Below are positions 1-8,513 of a DNA stretch of 24,094 nucleotides, one piece after another. The notes under the pieces are model-generated. The model saw nothing but the letters and a program-made list of their open reading frames with translations, was not told where the DNA came from and searched no databases. The number at the start of each line of letters is the position of its first letter. Position 1 is the stretch's first letter. Source of the DNA: JBFLVQ01 sp040758525 (GTDB lineage: Bacteria; Acidobacteriota; Blastocatellia; Chloracidobacteriales; JADJPF01); the NCBI GenBank assembly GCA_040758525.1, contig JBFLVQ010000060.1:1-24094 (forward strand), given 5' to 3'. Made by a program: the position numbers and the translations under genes.

Positions 1-99
1 ACTAAGTATTGGCGCCGTCGTGATAATAGTTACACTTAAAGCCACCAACAGGCGTAGCGAGAGCCGCCGCACTGGGTGTATAGAGCGGTTAGTAATCAT
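1..99 (-). CDS. Partial secreted protein, N-terminal signal peptide only
   Basis: The first 33 codons of a minus-strand gene run off the left edge of the window. The ATG at 99-97 has an AGGAGA Shine-Dalgarno sequence six bases upstream. The translation starts MITNRSIHPVRRLSLRLLVA and continues through a hydrophobic stretch to TTAPILS. This is a classic Sec signal: arginines, then about 15 hydrophobic residues, then a small-residue cleavage region. The mature protein lies outside the window, so nothing can be said about its function. It is transcribed divergently from the trypsin-like protease gene at 264. The ribosome site and signal peptide make it very likely to be real despite its short visible length. 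Confidence 0.7.
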   Translation of the reverse strand, partial: MITNRSIHPVRRLSLRLLVALSVTIITTAPILS

Positions 100-263
100 T
101 GCAGTTCTCCTGATAATCAACAAAATCTGTTAGTATGCGAGAATTATTACAGTAAGCTATTTCTTATTCTGATGGCAGCAGGTTACCATATTGGCAGTGC
201 GGCTTTCCATCTGTACGTCCATATCCAGGATGGCCATTAACCTTATGCCCTAGGAGGATGTTG

Positions 264-1220
264 ATGACCAAACCAGAGCCAGAAGATTATTTAAATTTAA
301 GTCATCCCAACCGTGTTGATGAGTTTGCCATTGGCGAGCCCACGACAAATCCCAGCGACGAGCCGGCCTCGCGAGCTAAATATATTGTCCTAGTTATCTT
401 TGGCCTTATTGCGCTGAGTGCTATTATGTCTGGCCTCTTCCTACATAGCATTATCGAACGCACAAACGAATCGGAGGTTGCGGTAGAGAGTCCTTCAGAA
501 AATCCTGATGTGAAGATCATTGAACCAGCCCCAGGTAGCAAAGAGAATGCATTGCGCAGTAATCCTGCACCAGCGATAGCGCCATTAACATCAACAGCAC
601 CATCGACTACTCCATCACCCACTAATACGACTGAACCAGCATTACGACCAGTTAGCACCGTTTTACGTGAATTGACACCAGCAATTGGAATGGTTGTAGT
701 ACGCACAGCTAGTGGCGTCAGCTCTGGTTCTGGTTTCGTTATTCGCTCAGACGGACTTTTTGTTACTAATCATCATGTCATTGAGGGCGCACAAGAGATT
801 GCGGTAAAGCTCAACGATAGCAGTAAGATTTATACTGCTTATGTTGATAAATCCAATGCCCAAAAGGATCTTGCACTGCTACGTCTGCGTGAAGCGGGAC
901 CTTACCCTGTACTAGTAATAGAAGAGACAACATTGCCTGAATTAGGTGAAGAGATTCTTGTGCTAGGTTATCCACTAGGGACAAAATTGGGTTTGGAGTT
1001 AACAGTTTCTACCGGTATTGTCAGCAGCCTGCGCAATTATCCAGAGATAAAATTGATTCAAACCAATGCAGCAATTAATCATGGCAATTCCGGTGGCCCT
1101 ATGATTTATAGACGTACTGGCCATGTTATCGGTGTTGTAACCGCTAAAGCACGTAACAGTGAATCGATTGGTTTCGCCATCGATGTCAGAGAATTGAAGC
1201 AGTTATTATCAGAGAGATAG
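264..1220 (+). CDS. Membrane-anchored trypsin-like serine protease (HtrA-like, no PDZ)
   Basis: Predicted S1C-type serine endopeptidase, 318 aa. A cytoplasmic N-terminus of about 38 residues precedes one membrane helix (about 39-62). A Pro/Ser/Thr-rich linker (about 87-130) follows, then a trypsin-like domain outside the membrane. The catalytic triad is visible: His171 in TNHHVIEGA, Asp202 in KDLALLRL and Ser276 in GNSGGP. The protein ends after the protease domain, so the PDZ domains of DegP/DegS are absent. Start choice: an in-frame ATG at 258 directly abuts the AGGAGG (252-257), which is too close, whereas the ATG at 264 is six bases from it and is preferred. The stop is three bases before the next ATG, so the two genes are almost certainly co-transcribed. 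The substrate is unknown. The anchored form with a flexible linker suggests local processing at the membrane, possibly of the partner encoded next. Confidence 0.9.
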   Translation: MTKPEPEDYLNLSHPNRVDEFAIGEPTTNPSDEPASRAKYIVLVIFGLIALSAIMSGLFLHSIIERTNESEVAVESPSENPDVKIIEPAPGSKENALRSNPAPAIAPLTSTAPSTTPSPTNTTEPALRPVSTVLRELTPAIGMVVVRTASGVSSGSGFVIRSDGLFVTNHHVIEGAQEIAVKLNDSSKIYTAYVDKSNAQKDLALLRLREAGPYPVLVIEETTLPELGEEILVLGYPLGTKLGLELTVSTGIVSSLRNYPEIKLIQTNAAINHGNSGGPMIYRRTGHVIGVVTAKARNSESIGFAIDVRELKQLLSER

Positions 1221-1223
1221 TAC

Positions 1224-4163
1224 ATGAATATCATTCCAGAATATCTGGCCCAATTTGACCTTACGCCCGATGCTTCGCAAGCAGAAATTGAAGCCGTACT
1301 ATCGTATCAAGAGAAGCGTTGCCAGGTACTACTCAAGATTCCTATCAAGCGTTCAGAAGGAGCGCTAAGGCTAGAGCTGATCGGAAAAATACGGGAATTG
1401 CTTGACCAGCCTGTCCCAACAGCGCGTGGAAACTCGCAAGAGAGTCTCTTTGATCTCTTTCCCAATTTAGAGAGCGAGTTTGAGCGCGAACCGATACCTT
1501 TCGTAGTTACCCCAGAAAGCCCTGCGCGCAATGAATCTGTTGTAACAATCATTGAGCGAGAAGTGATTAATGATGAGGCAAAACTAGAGAGTATACGTCG
1601 CACACTTAACCAATGGGCCAATTCTATTCCGCACCATGAATATCTCACCTTTGGCAGTGATATTACGATACTAACAGCAGAGCAGCAGCCGATCTACTTT
1701 GTGCGTCTTGCTATGGTGAACGAAACACGGTTACTGTGTCAGCGGCAATCACCTTACCTAGGCGAACCTTTGCCAATGGCTGCAACACTACATCCTGATA
1801 CAATCGCAATATGGGAGCTAGCACTACCAGAAAAGCGTGGCTATCATCCAGAAAGCATCGAACATACACTTGCTGCTTCACGCTATCGTTTAGGCTGTCC
1901 ACGCTGTCAATCCCAAGGTGAGATGTGGTGTACAACCTGCCAAAGTTCTGGTGTGGTGCTCTGCCCACAATGTAATGGCCGCTATCAGTTCACCTGTTCT
2001 GCCTGCGAAGGTAGGGGGATGACTACTGCACGCTCTACTGACAATATGGTTAGCTGTTCACAATGTCGTGGTGCAGGAGTAGTACTATGCGGCTACTGTC
2101 GTGATGGTTGGTACCAGTGCAACACTTGTATGGGCTACCGACGCATTACCTGTAGTGAGTGTGCAGGCCGCGGCGAAATTGTGCATTCACTCTCCATACA
2201 GGCCAGTTATCAGATGAAAAACACCTTTGCTACGGTGTTTCCAACCAATTTGCCTGACTATGTTATTAAGTACTTTGAAAGCGAGCGGTATGAGAGTAGC
2301 GCTGGAGTTGCGCTTTCGCTAGAAGGTGGACGTCAACCTGACGATCGGGCTATCACAGAGATCAAGCATGAACTGTTGCAAGCCAAGATCGGCGCACTAC
2401 TGAAGCGCACCTTGGCAGAGATAAAACCACAGGAACGGCTATATAAACATCTACTAGAGGTACGTCGTTGTTCAGCAATACAGGTGCGTTACAGTTTTGA
2501 AGAGAGTAATTATGAACTCTGGATTATTGGTGAGCAGGGCGATGTCTATTGTCGCACTAGTCCTATACACGAATATGATCAGAAACTCGCTAAACAGGCT
2601 GCCTTGGTGCTTGCTGACAATGATCCAAGAAGTTGCTTGGAGAACCTAGAATGGGCCTTTCGTCATACTCCCAATTCGGCAAGCGGTCTAGTGGTTCTCA
2701 ACGAGTGTGTAAAAAAAATCTCTCTACAATTAAATGCCGGCCATTATTATCAGGTGTTATCGATTGCCAAACTGGCTGAGCACCTACTAGGGCCTAGTCT
2801 GGCCATCAACTTTATGAAAATGTCTGCGCAGGCTGCTCTCAAGATGCGGCTGGAATATGCTATGGCAGCAACAGCAGTAGGTATTCTGACACTTCTCGCA
2901 GCACTTGGTTGGCTTAATCTAAATGGTGAAATCTATGCTTTGAATGTTACGCTAACCACTGGTTTAATAACCTTGGTAATCTCAATCACAGCTTTAACAC
3001 TGTTGCTGGCAACACGCTTAGCTAGCCGAATTGGTCGTCTAGCAACGGCTGCGCTCGTGAGTGCCATTGTTGTATTGGGTAGCAGCCTGTCAGGTATTGC
3101 AGCACAGGAGGAGTATTTAGCAAGACAGAAGCGTGAGGCGCAGGCGCGTTTTGGTCGTGGCGACTATGAATCCGCCAAGTATGCGATCGAACCATTGGAA
3201 TCAGCCATCTGGGCGGCGCCTCGCGACCTAGAATTACAACTGATGTTAGGACGTGCTTATGTACGTGCGACTTATTATGAGAAGGCAATCCAATCGCTCA
3301 ATGTTGCACTAGAATTGAGTAATGGCCGTAACGCAGAAGTCCATAATGAGATGGGACTAGCATTACTTGGCAAGGGCGAGAATGAGAAGGCCAGCGAGCA
3401 TTTCCGCCGCGCTATTGCTTTACGCGTACCAGAAACCTACTTAGAGGCTTATGAAAATCTTGCCCGTTGTTGGCAGATGGCCTATCTAGAGGGCGATAAC
3501 TTTGTAATGGGCCGCGCTGGTATACCTCTTGAAGATCCTCCTCATACCGTGAAGGTCGCGGCCTTTTTTATCGACCGTTATGAGGTAAGCAATAAACAGT
3601 ACCTGGAATTTGTCCGTGCCACCGGCCATAGAGTGCCTGCTGATTGGATTCAGGGTGAACCAGCAGCCGGCACAGAGAATTGGCCAGTGACTGGTGTGAA
3701 CCTTACAGATGCGCGCACTTATACCAAATGGCGTGCAGAGCGTACAGGATTCCCCTTTCGTTTACCTAGCGAAGCAGAATGGGAATTTGCTGCACGTGGC
3801 CGGCAGAATCGTCTCTTTCCCTGGGGTAATGAATTCAAATCTTCGCTTGCTAATGTAAGAGGATCTGAAGGACGACGGGTTTCTGTAGGTAGCTTTCCTA
3901 AAGGTGCTTCTCCCAGCGGCGTTGAAGATCTAATAGGCAATGCCGCAGAATGGGTGGAAGATCCATTAAAGCCTTATCCTGGTAGCAGTGCGATTATACC
4001 AGCCAACGGGCTCTGGGTAATACGTGGTGGCTCTTATGCCACACTTCCTGAGCAGGCCAGTGCCACCACACGTACAGCGGCGCCTGCTGAGGGCGGAGAT
4101 TATCGCGAGGTCGGCTTCCGTTGCGTCCTCTCTGCCGAGACAATTCTGTCAAATTCTAATTAA
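1224..4163 (+). CDS. Multidomain membrane protein: J-like N-terminus, CxxC zinc cluster, 3 TM, TPR, FGE-sulfatase-like domain
   Basis: A 979-aa fusion. Residues about 8-60 resemble a J-like helical domain (FDLTPDASQAEIEAVLSY) without an HPD motif. Residues 225-313 carry eight CxxC pairs (225/228, 236/239, 247/250, 258/261, 278/281, 289/292, 299/302, 310/313), several followed by GxG as in the DnaJ zinc domain. This is enough cysteine for about four zinc ions. Three hydrophobic helices follow (about 545-562, 573-596, 607-625), then TPR-like helices (about 630-735). The C-terminus (about 758-970) is a formylglycine-generating-enzyme/SUMF1-like fold (FRLPSEAEWEFAARG, FPWGNE, GNAAEWVED, RGGSYA, GFRCV). 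The two active-site cysteines of true FGE, expected just after RGGS, are absent, so it is probably a binding or adaptor domain. It lies three bases after the protease gene. The order suggests zinc and TPR interaction modules linked across the membrane to the FGE-like domain. The exact role is unknown. Confidence 0.85.
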   Translation: MNIIPEYLAQFDLTPDASQAEIEAVLSYQEKRCQVLLKIPIKRSEGALRLELIGKIRELLDQPVPTARGNSQESLFDLFPNLESEFEREPIPFVVTPESPARNESVVTIIEREVINDEAKLESIRRTLNQWANSIPHHEYLTFGSDITILTAEQQPIYFVRLAMVNETRLLCQRQSPYLGEPLPMAATLHPDTIAIWELALPEKRGYHPESIEHTLAASRYRLGCPRCQSQGEMWCTTCQSSGVVLCPQCNGRYQFTCSACEGRGMTTARSTDNMVSCSQCRGAGVVLCGYCRDGWYQCNTCMGYRRITCSECAGRGEIVHSLSIQASYQMKNTFATVFPTNLPDYVIKYFESERYESSAGVALSLEGGRQPDDRAITEIKHELLQAKIGALLKRTLAEIKPQERLYKHLLEVRRCSAIQVRYSFEESNYELWIIGEQGDVYCRTSPIHEYDQKLAKQAALVLADNDPRSCLENLEWAFRHTPNSASGLVVLNECVKKISLQLNAGHYYQVLSIAKLAEHLLGPSLAINFMKMSAQAALKMRLEYAMAATAVGILTLLAALGWLNLNGEIYALNVTLTTGLITLVISITALTLLLATRLASRIGRLATAALVSAIVVLGSSLSGIAAQEEYLARQKREAQARFGRGDYESAKYAIEPLESAIWAAPRDLELQLMLGRAYVRATYYEKAIQSLNVALELSNGRNAEVHNEMGLALLGKGENEKASEHFRRAIALRVPETYLEAYENLARCWQMAYLEGDNFVMGRAGIPLEDPPHTVKVAAFFIDRYEVSNKQYLEFVRATGHRVPADWIQGEPAAGTENWPVTGVNLTDARTYTKWRAERTGFPFRLPSEAEWEFAARGRQNRLFPWGNEFKSSLANVRGSEGRRVSVGSFPKGASPSGVEDLIGNAAEWVEDPLKPYPGSSAIIPANGLWVIRGGSYATLPEQASATTRTAAPAEGGDYREVGFRCVLSAETILSNSN

Positions 4164-4176
4164 TAGCTTTAAATAG

Positions 4177-4209
4177 GAGGGCACAAGGAGCAGAAAACCT
4201 CATGCCCTC
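4177..4209. terminator. Candidate hairpin between convergent genes
   Basis: GAGGGCA (4177-4183) and TGCCCTC (4203-4209) form a perfect 7-bp stem around a 19-base loop. It lies in the 65-base gap between the stop codons of two convergent genes. Neither side has a strong T-run; the minus-strand side is moderately A/T-rich. Position supports a bidirectional terminator, but the structure alone is only suggestive. Confidence 0.35.
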
Positions 4210-4228
4210 ACTTCTGAGGAAGGAAAAT

Positions 4229-5515
4229 CTATCTAGAATGGATCTTCTCTATAAGATCGTCATAAGCTAATAGCAGTGACTTTATTGGATTGATACGTCC
4301 ACGACCAAGTTGACCTAGCAGATCGAGTTCGTTATTGAAGGTAACACTATCTGCACCTAATCTTATATATTCGCTTACCTGCGCGCCTGTCGCTTGTGGA
4401 TAAAGTTCAATTATTAATGCTGCTAATCCACTCACCCAAGGCGCGGCAAAAGAAGTACCACTCCAGCGTGCATAGATATCAACGCCTGAGCCCCTGGTCA
4501 GGAAAGTGCTAATAATCTCCTGCCCTGGTGCACAGACAGTGATATATTTGCCGAAATTAGAGAAAGCGGCTTTTTGATCAAAGACTGTAGTAGCGGCAAC
4601 CGAGATTACCAACTCATTGCCACGCGAAGCGGGAAACGGTGCAACATTGGAATTGCTGTTACCAGCCGCAGCAACTAGTATAATGCCTGCCTGTCGTGCG
4701 GCTTGTAGTGCTTCACTAATCAATTGTGACTCTGTATCAGAACCAAAACTCAGATTGATTACTCGCGCGCCTTGTTCCATCGCATAATAGATAGCGCGTA
4801 CTACACTGTCTTCTGTACCTATACCACGTTCGTTGATCGCACGTAGCACTAACAATTTTGCTTCTGGTGCTGTTACAGCAACAATGCCGGCGACAAATGT
4901 GCCATGACCAGCAATCTCTCCACCAGAGACTTCTGATGGATCATCATCACCATCACCTACGAAATCATAGCTGCGTGTATGTAGGCGCTCTGCCAGCAAG
5001 GGATGCTTGCGATCAACACCAGTATCAATGATCGCCACTGTGACACCTCGCCCTAATAAAAAGCCATCTTCATGAATGGCATTAAAGCCGAGCAGAGAGA
5101 TGGTATCTTGATGCACAAAGTAGCTGAGGGCTTCCCGCATAAAATTATCTGGCCGATCATTAGGAAACCCTTGACTGACCTGTAGAGGGCGTACGCTAAC
5201 GCTTTTTATTAGCAGGTTGACCTCAGCAGTCTTTATCTGCTTGTCCTTCTCCAAGCGATCAGAAAATTTCTGCGCATTAGCATTATTGGGAATTTCTAAA
5301 TGATAGATCTCAGTACCAGGAATAGCACTGATCACTTTTGTTCCATAGCGCTGGTTGATCTCATCAATCGAGCTGCCTGGTTGGAGCTGAACAAGTACTT
5401 CACCTTTCCTGAAACCATTTGATGTCAAGTTCTGTGCCTGACTAGATTGATAACTAAACAGCATTAGCGCTGTTGCAAATATGATCAAATAAGCAGTGTA
5501 GAATCGTTGACGCAT
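4229..5515 (-). CDS. Secreted subtilisin-like serine protease (S8 family)
   Basis: A 428-aa subtilase. The signal peptide is MRQRFYTAYLIIFATALMLF followed by SYQSSQAQ. A pro-region (about 37-105) resembles the N-terminal inhibitor/fervidolysin-type propeptide. The catalytic domain shows Asp164 (IIDTGVD), His204 (GHGTFVAG), the oxyanion Asn286 (AAAGNSNSN) and Ser355 (SGTSFAAP). No C-terminal sorting domain is visible. Start choice: the frame opens further upstream to 5626, but that would overlap the preceding gene and bury the signal peptide. The ATG at 5515 has GGAAGGG just upstream and begins directly with the signal peptide. It is the third gene of the zinc-finger/CHAT/subtilase operon, 77 bases after the CHAT stop. 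The mature enzyme should act outside the cytoplasmic membrane, unlike the CHAT protein, so if the two cooperate it must be through regulation or export. Confidence 0.92.
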   Translation of the reverse strand: MRQRFYTAYLIIFATALMLFSYQSSQAQNLTSNGFRKGEVLVQLQPGSSIDEINQRYGTKVISAIPGTEIYHLEIPNNANAQKFSDRLEKDKQIKTAEVNLLIKSVSVRPLQVSQGFPNDRPDNFMREALSYFVHQDTISLLGFNAIHEDGFLLGRGVTVAIIDTGVDRKHPLLAERLHTRSYDFVGDGDDDPSEVSGGEIAGHGTFVAGIVAVTAPEAKLLVLRAINERGIGTEDSVVRAIYYAMEQGARVINLSFGSDTESQLISEALQAARQAGIILVAAAGNSNSNVAPFPASRGNELVISVAATTVFDQKAAFSNFGKYITVCAPGQEIISTFLTRGSGVDIYARWSGTSFAAPWVSGLAALIIELYPQATGAQVSEYIRLGADSVTFNNELDLLGQLGRGRINPIKSLLLAYDDLIEKIHSR

Positions 5516-5592
5516 ATCTTCCCTTCCTCTCCCGTAACACCTATCTTGCAGAAGATAGTTTAGAAAGTATATCACTATTAACGCGCATACAG

Positions 5593-8496
5593 TTAGACTT
5601 TCCCTAGCAGTAGAAATGGCGCCCAATAATATGGGTGCGGATAAATTTCTTTGATCTTTAGTTGTGCAACACGTAAGGCTGCCGCCTTGGTCTTGGCCGT
5701 CTCTAGTTGACGATAAAATTCGGTCATCAATGCAGTAGTAGCCTCGTCACTGGCACTCCATAGACTTAATACTAATGAGGGCGCACCAGCATAAAGAAAA
5801 CCCCGCATCAATCCATGTAACTCATCCCCTGCGCTCACTACATTCATTCCTGTATAGCAGGCCGATAGCGTCACCATTTCTGCATTCAGTGGTAGATCAA
5901 AGATATCATAGAAAGTGAGCGCAGAGTCGGCCAACCGCAGAAATGAGAGCATAGGATTATCTTGCAAAAATACTCCATGCGCAGCCATATGTAGAATGCG
6001 CGCACGCGCACAATGGCGTATTAGATTTGCCTTGGTCGCTTGCGCACCACCCAATAGACGACTACCTGGATAGAGATCTCCTAATGTCTCTATCTCTCGA
6101 TCAATTAGTGGTGCTGCCCTATCAGCAGCACCAAAGATAAGGATCTCACCGGGCGGCGCAGCCGCTTTCAAGTTACATAAACAATAGACCGTGGCACTAG
6201 GTGAATAACTGATCTCATACTTCTCGATAAGATACTCTTTGCCAGTGTAGAAAGCATGAAATGGAATGTAATGGAGCGGTCCATGTGGCACTACCAATAG
6301 ACGTGGGCAGGTCAATAGATCTGCCAGTGGAGCAACTAGCAATCTGTATAGTTCTGCTAGGTAACGCTGGGCATAAGCACACAATCGCTCAGCATGCGCA
6401 CCTACATAATCATCTCCTAAATGGAATTTATCAATCTGATAACGTAAAGATTCCATTATGCTGATAACTTCACTGCGGGTGGCAATTCGCTTACGTACCG
6501 CGAAACGATCCTGAGTAATAACAAATGCTGAGATCTCATCGCCTGTAAAGAAGTACTCAATGGCTGACTGATCCTTACCTAGCGCTTGCCGTAACTCTGT
6601 CAGCTTTATCGTGGGCGGCTGTTGTAATTGAGCAAAGCGCTCATCCTCCAGTTGCAAACGAGTAAAGAGCTTGGCCAATTGACGCTCACAATCCTGTTGC
6701 TCATAACTGTAGACCGCCGCACGCTTGGCCGACCCTACTCCATTCGACTCTTCTTCACGTTTGCCCCGCGCCAGTGCCCAACTTAAACGATCTAATAAGC
6801 ATGCAAACTCAGCCCGTAAATCTGTCCTATCCTCACCTTCATCCTCATCCTCATCCTCATCTTCAGCTATTATCTCTTTCGCATTATCAGACGTTTGTCT
6901 TGCTAAAGATAATTTATTATTGACATAAGAGGCGATCAGGTCGGCGAGGGTACGGGATTTAGCAGCTTCTATATGGTAGAAGGCTTCTTCCAAGAAGACA
7001 GGCGTATCAAGAGTAAGACAGAGTTGTGCAGCGTCCTCATAAACACGCAGTTTATCTTTAATAAAGGCAGCTTTGAACTCATCAGCGCCAATATTGCTAC
7101 GCATCTGTTCTATACATTCTATAGCGCGGCGGAAAGACTGTAGTGCTAGGTTATCGCGGCGAGTAGCTAGTTCGATCTCACCTAGCAAGTAATAGAGCTG
7201 GTATTTAAGCCAGAGTGCACATTTGTTCTTAATAGCACGTAGGGAGGCACGTATAAGCTGTTGTGCGGTTGCGATATCACCCAGTTGGTAGAGGGCCTGG
7301 GCACGTAGCAATTGTGCATAATTGGCTTTAACAACAGCACGCGCCTTACGAAACACCTGTTGAGCAGCAGTAGCATCTACGATCGCTTGTGAGGGCTGAC
7401 CCTGTTTTAGTCGTATTGAGGCAAGGTAGAGCTGACAGAGTGCTGAATGGATACTATTATTCTCTTCAATAAACATCTCGCGTGCGAGTAATAATCCCCA
7501 TTCTGCCTGCTCAAACTCTTGCCGACCAGCATGGGCAAGCGCTGTGAAGACGAGTGCACGAGCGGCCTCATAACGCATCTTGAATTGACTAAAGGCGGAG
7601 AGCGCTTTCTCAGCCAGCTCGATAGTATCCTCAAAAGTGTTTAAATGTAGATGTATCTCAGCCAGATCTAGGTCGCAAAGGGCAGCATTAGAGAGATAAC
7701 CAAGTTGCTCATGTACGACGCGTATCGCCCATAGTCGCTTGATCGATTCACTGTAACGGCTTTGCAGAAAATGTATAAAGGCAATGGAATAATCCGCCTG
7801 AGCAGCAGCAAAATGCATCTCATGTTGGCGATAGACAGTAGCAGCGTGGGTATAGAGTTGTAGGGCTAGATGAACCTCATCAAGGTTAGAGAAGATATTG
7901 GCACGATTAAAATCGACCCGGGCAAGCGCAATATTGTCGCCTAAATGAGCAAAGATCTCACGTGCCCGATCATAACAGACAAGGGCTTCGCGATAGCGGT
8001 CTAGGCGATGGTAAATATTGCCAACATTTGTCTCCAACTGAGCCAGTAGGCGCGCTTCGCTAGCACTACGCAGTGTACGCCGAGCCTGTGCAGCTACGGC
8101 AAAAGCTTCCCGATAACGGCCTAAATACATCAGGCATTCAACTAACTGTTTCTCAATGGCAGCGGCTTCAACATGTTGGCCACTATCATGGAGCTTTCTT
8201 ATTGCGATCCGATAGCATTGTTCTGCTTCGCCATAGCGAGCAGAATAATGGTGTATACGTGCTCTTGCCGCTTCTCCAAAGGCGAGTGAGCGCGCATCGG
8301 CGCGTTGCTGACCAAGTTGGTAAATAGCTTCGGCAAGCGCTTCGGCACGGTTTAGATCGACATTGACAAGATGATCTACTTCTGCTTTAAGGACGGCAAG
8401 ATCCTGGTCTTGAAAGACAATAAAACTCTTATCATCCAATTGAAAGTTGGATGTATGGGTAGCCTGGTTTTCGCTTACCTGTTCTATCTCCGCCAC
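5593..8496 (-). CDS. TPR-CHAT domain protein (caspase-like peptidase)
   Basis: A 967-aa cytoplasmic protein. Roughly ten TPR units fill residues about 50-480, followed by a helical linker. An almost uninterrupted Glu/Asp tract lies at about 543-555. A C-terminal CHAT domain runs from about 635 to the end. CHAT is a caspase-fold peptidase; the His-Cys dyad is visible as His840 in HMAAHGVF and Cys880 in TLSACYTG, with the typical downstream GAPSLVLSLW. In studied TPR-CHAT proteins the TPR scaffold controls the peptidase and the target is a partner protein; the target here is unknown. Start choice: a TTG at 8529 would overlap the upstream gene by 16 bases but has no ribosome site. The GTG at 8496 has AAAGAGA four bases upstream and lies 17 bases past the upstream stop, so it is preferred, though either is possible. 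It sits between the zinc-finger gene and the subtilase gene. Confidence 0.9.
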   Translation of the reverse strand: MAEIEQVSENQATHTSNFQLDDKSFIVFQDQDLAVLKAEVDHLVNVDLNRAEALAEAIYQLGQQRADARSLAFGEAARARIHHYSARYGEAEQCYRIAIRKLHDSGQHVEAAAIEKQLVECLMYLGRYREAFAVAAQARRTLRSASEARLLAQLETNVGNIYHRLDRYREALVCYDRAREIFAHLGDNIALARVDFNRANIFSNLDEVHLALQLYTHAATVYRQHEMHFAAAQADYSIAFIHFLQSRYSESIKRLWAIRVVHEQLGYLSNAALCDLDLAEIHLHLNTFEDTIELAEKALSAFSQFKMRYEAARALVFTALAHAGRQEFEQAEWGLLLAREMFIEENNSIHSALCQLYLASIRLKQGQPSQAIVDATAAQQVFRKARAVVKANYAQLLRAQALYQLGDIATAQQLIRASLRAIKNKCALWLKYQLYYLLGEIELATRRDNLALQSFRRAIECIEQMRSNIGADEFKAAFIKDKLRVYEDAAQLCLTLDTPVFLEEAFYHIEAAKSRTLADLIASYVNNKLSLARQTSDNAKEIIAEDEDEDEDEGEDRTDLRAEFACLLDRLSWALARGKREEESNGVGSAKRAAVYSYEQQDCERQLAKLFTRLQLEDERFAQLQQPPTIKLTELRQALGKDQSAIEYFFTGDEISAFVITQDRFAVRKRIATRSEVISIMESLRYQIDKFHLGDDYVGAHAERLCAYAQRYLAELYRLLVAPLADLLTCPRLLVVPHGPLHYIPFHAFYTGKEYLIEKYEISYSPSATVYCLCNLKAAAPPGEILIFGAADRAAPLIDREIETLGDLYPGSRLLGGAQATKANLIRHCARARILHMAAHGVFLQDNPMLSFLRLADSALTFYDIFDLPLNAEMVTLSACYTGMNVVSAGDELHGLMRGFLYAGAPSLVLSLWSASDEATTALMTEFYRQLETAKTKAAALRVAQLKIKEIYPHPYYWAPFLLLGKV
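6829..6866. repeat. Hexanucleotide microsatellite coding the acidic tract
   Basis: About five to six near-perfect copies of TCATCC/TCCTCA run in tandem within the CHAT gene and encode the alternating Glu-Asp tract between the TPR region and the peptidase domain. Because the unit is six bases, copy-number change lengthens or shortens the acidic linker without breaking the frame. Confidence 0.75.
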
Positions 8497-8513
8497 AATA
8501 TCTCTTTGTGTCG

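Noticed and set aside
3496..4150. Active sulfatase-maturing formylglycine-generating enzyme
   Set aside because: The fold motifs are present, but the two active-site cysteines expected after RGGS are missing and no sulfatase gene is nearby.
4241..4258. GATCTT-CTCTAT-AAGATC hairpin as a terminator
   Set aside because: It lies inside the last codons of the subtilase gene and has no T-run; probably chance.
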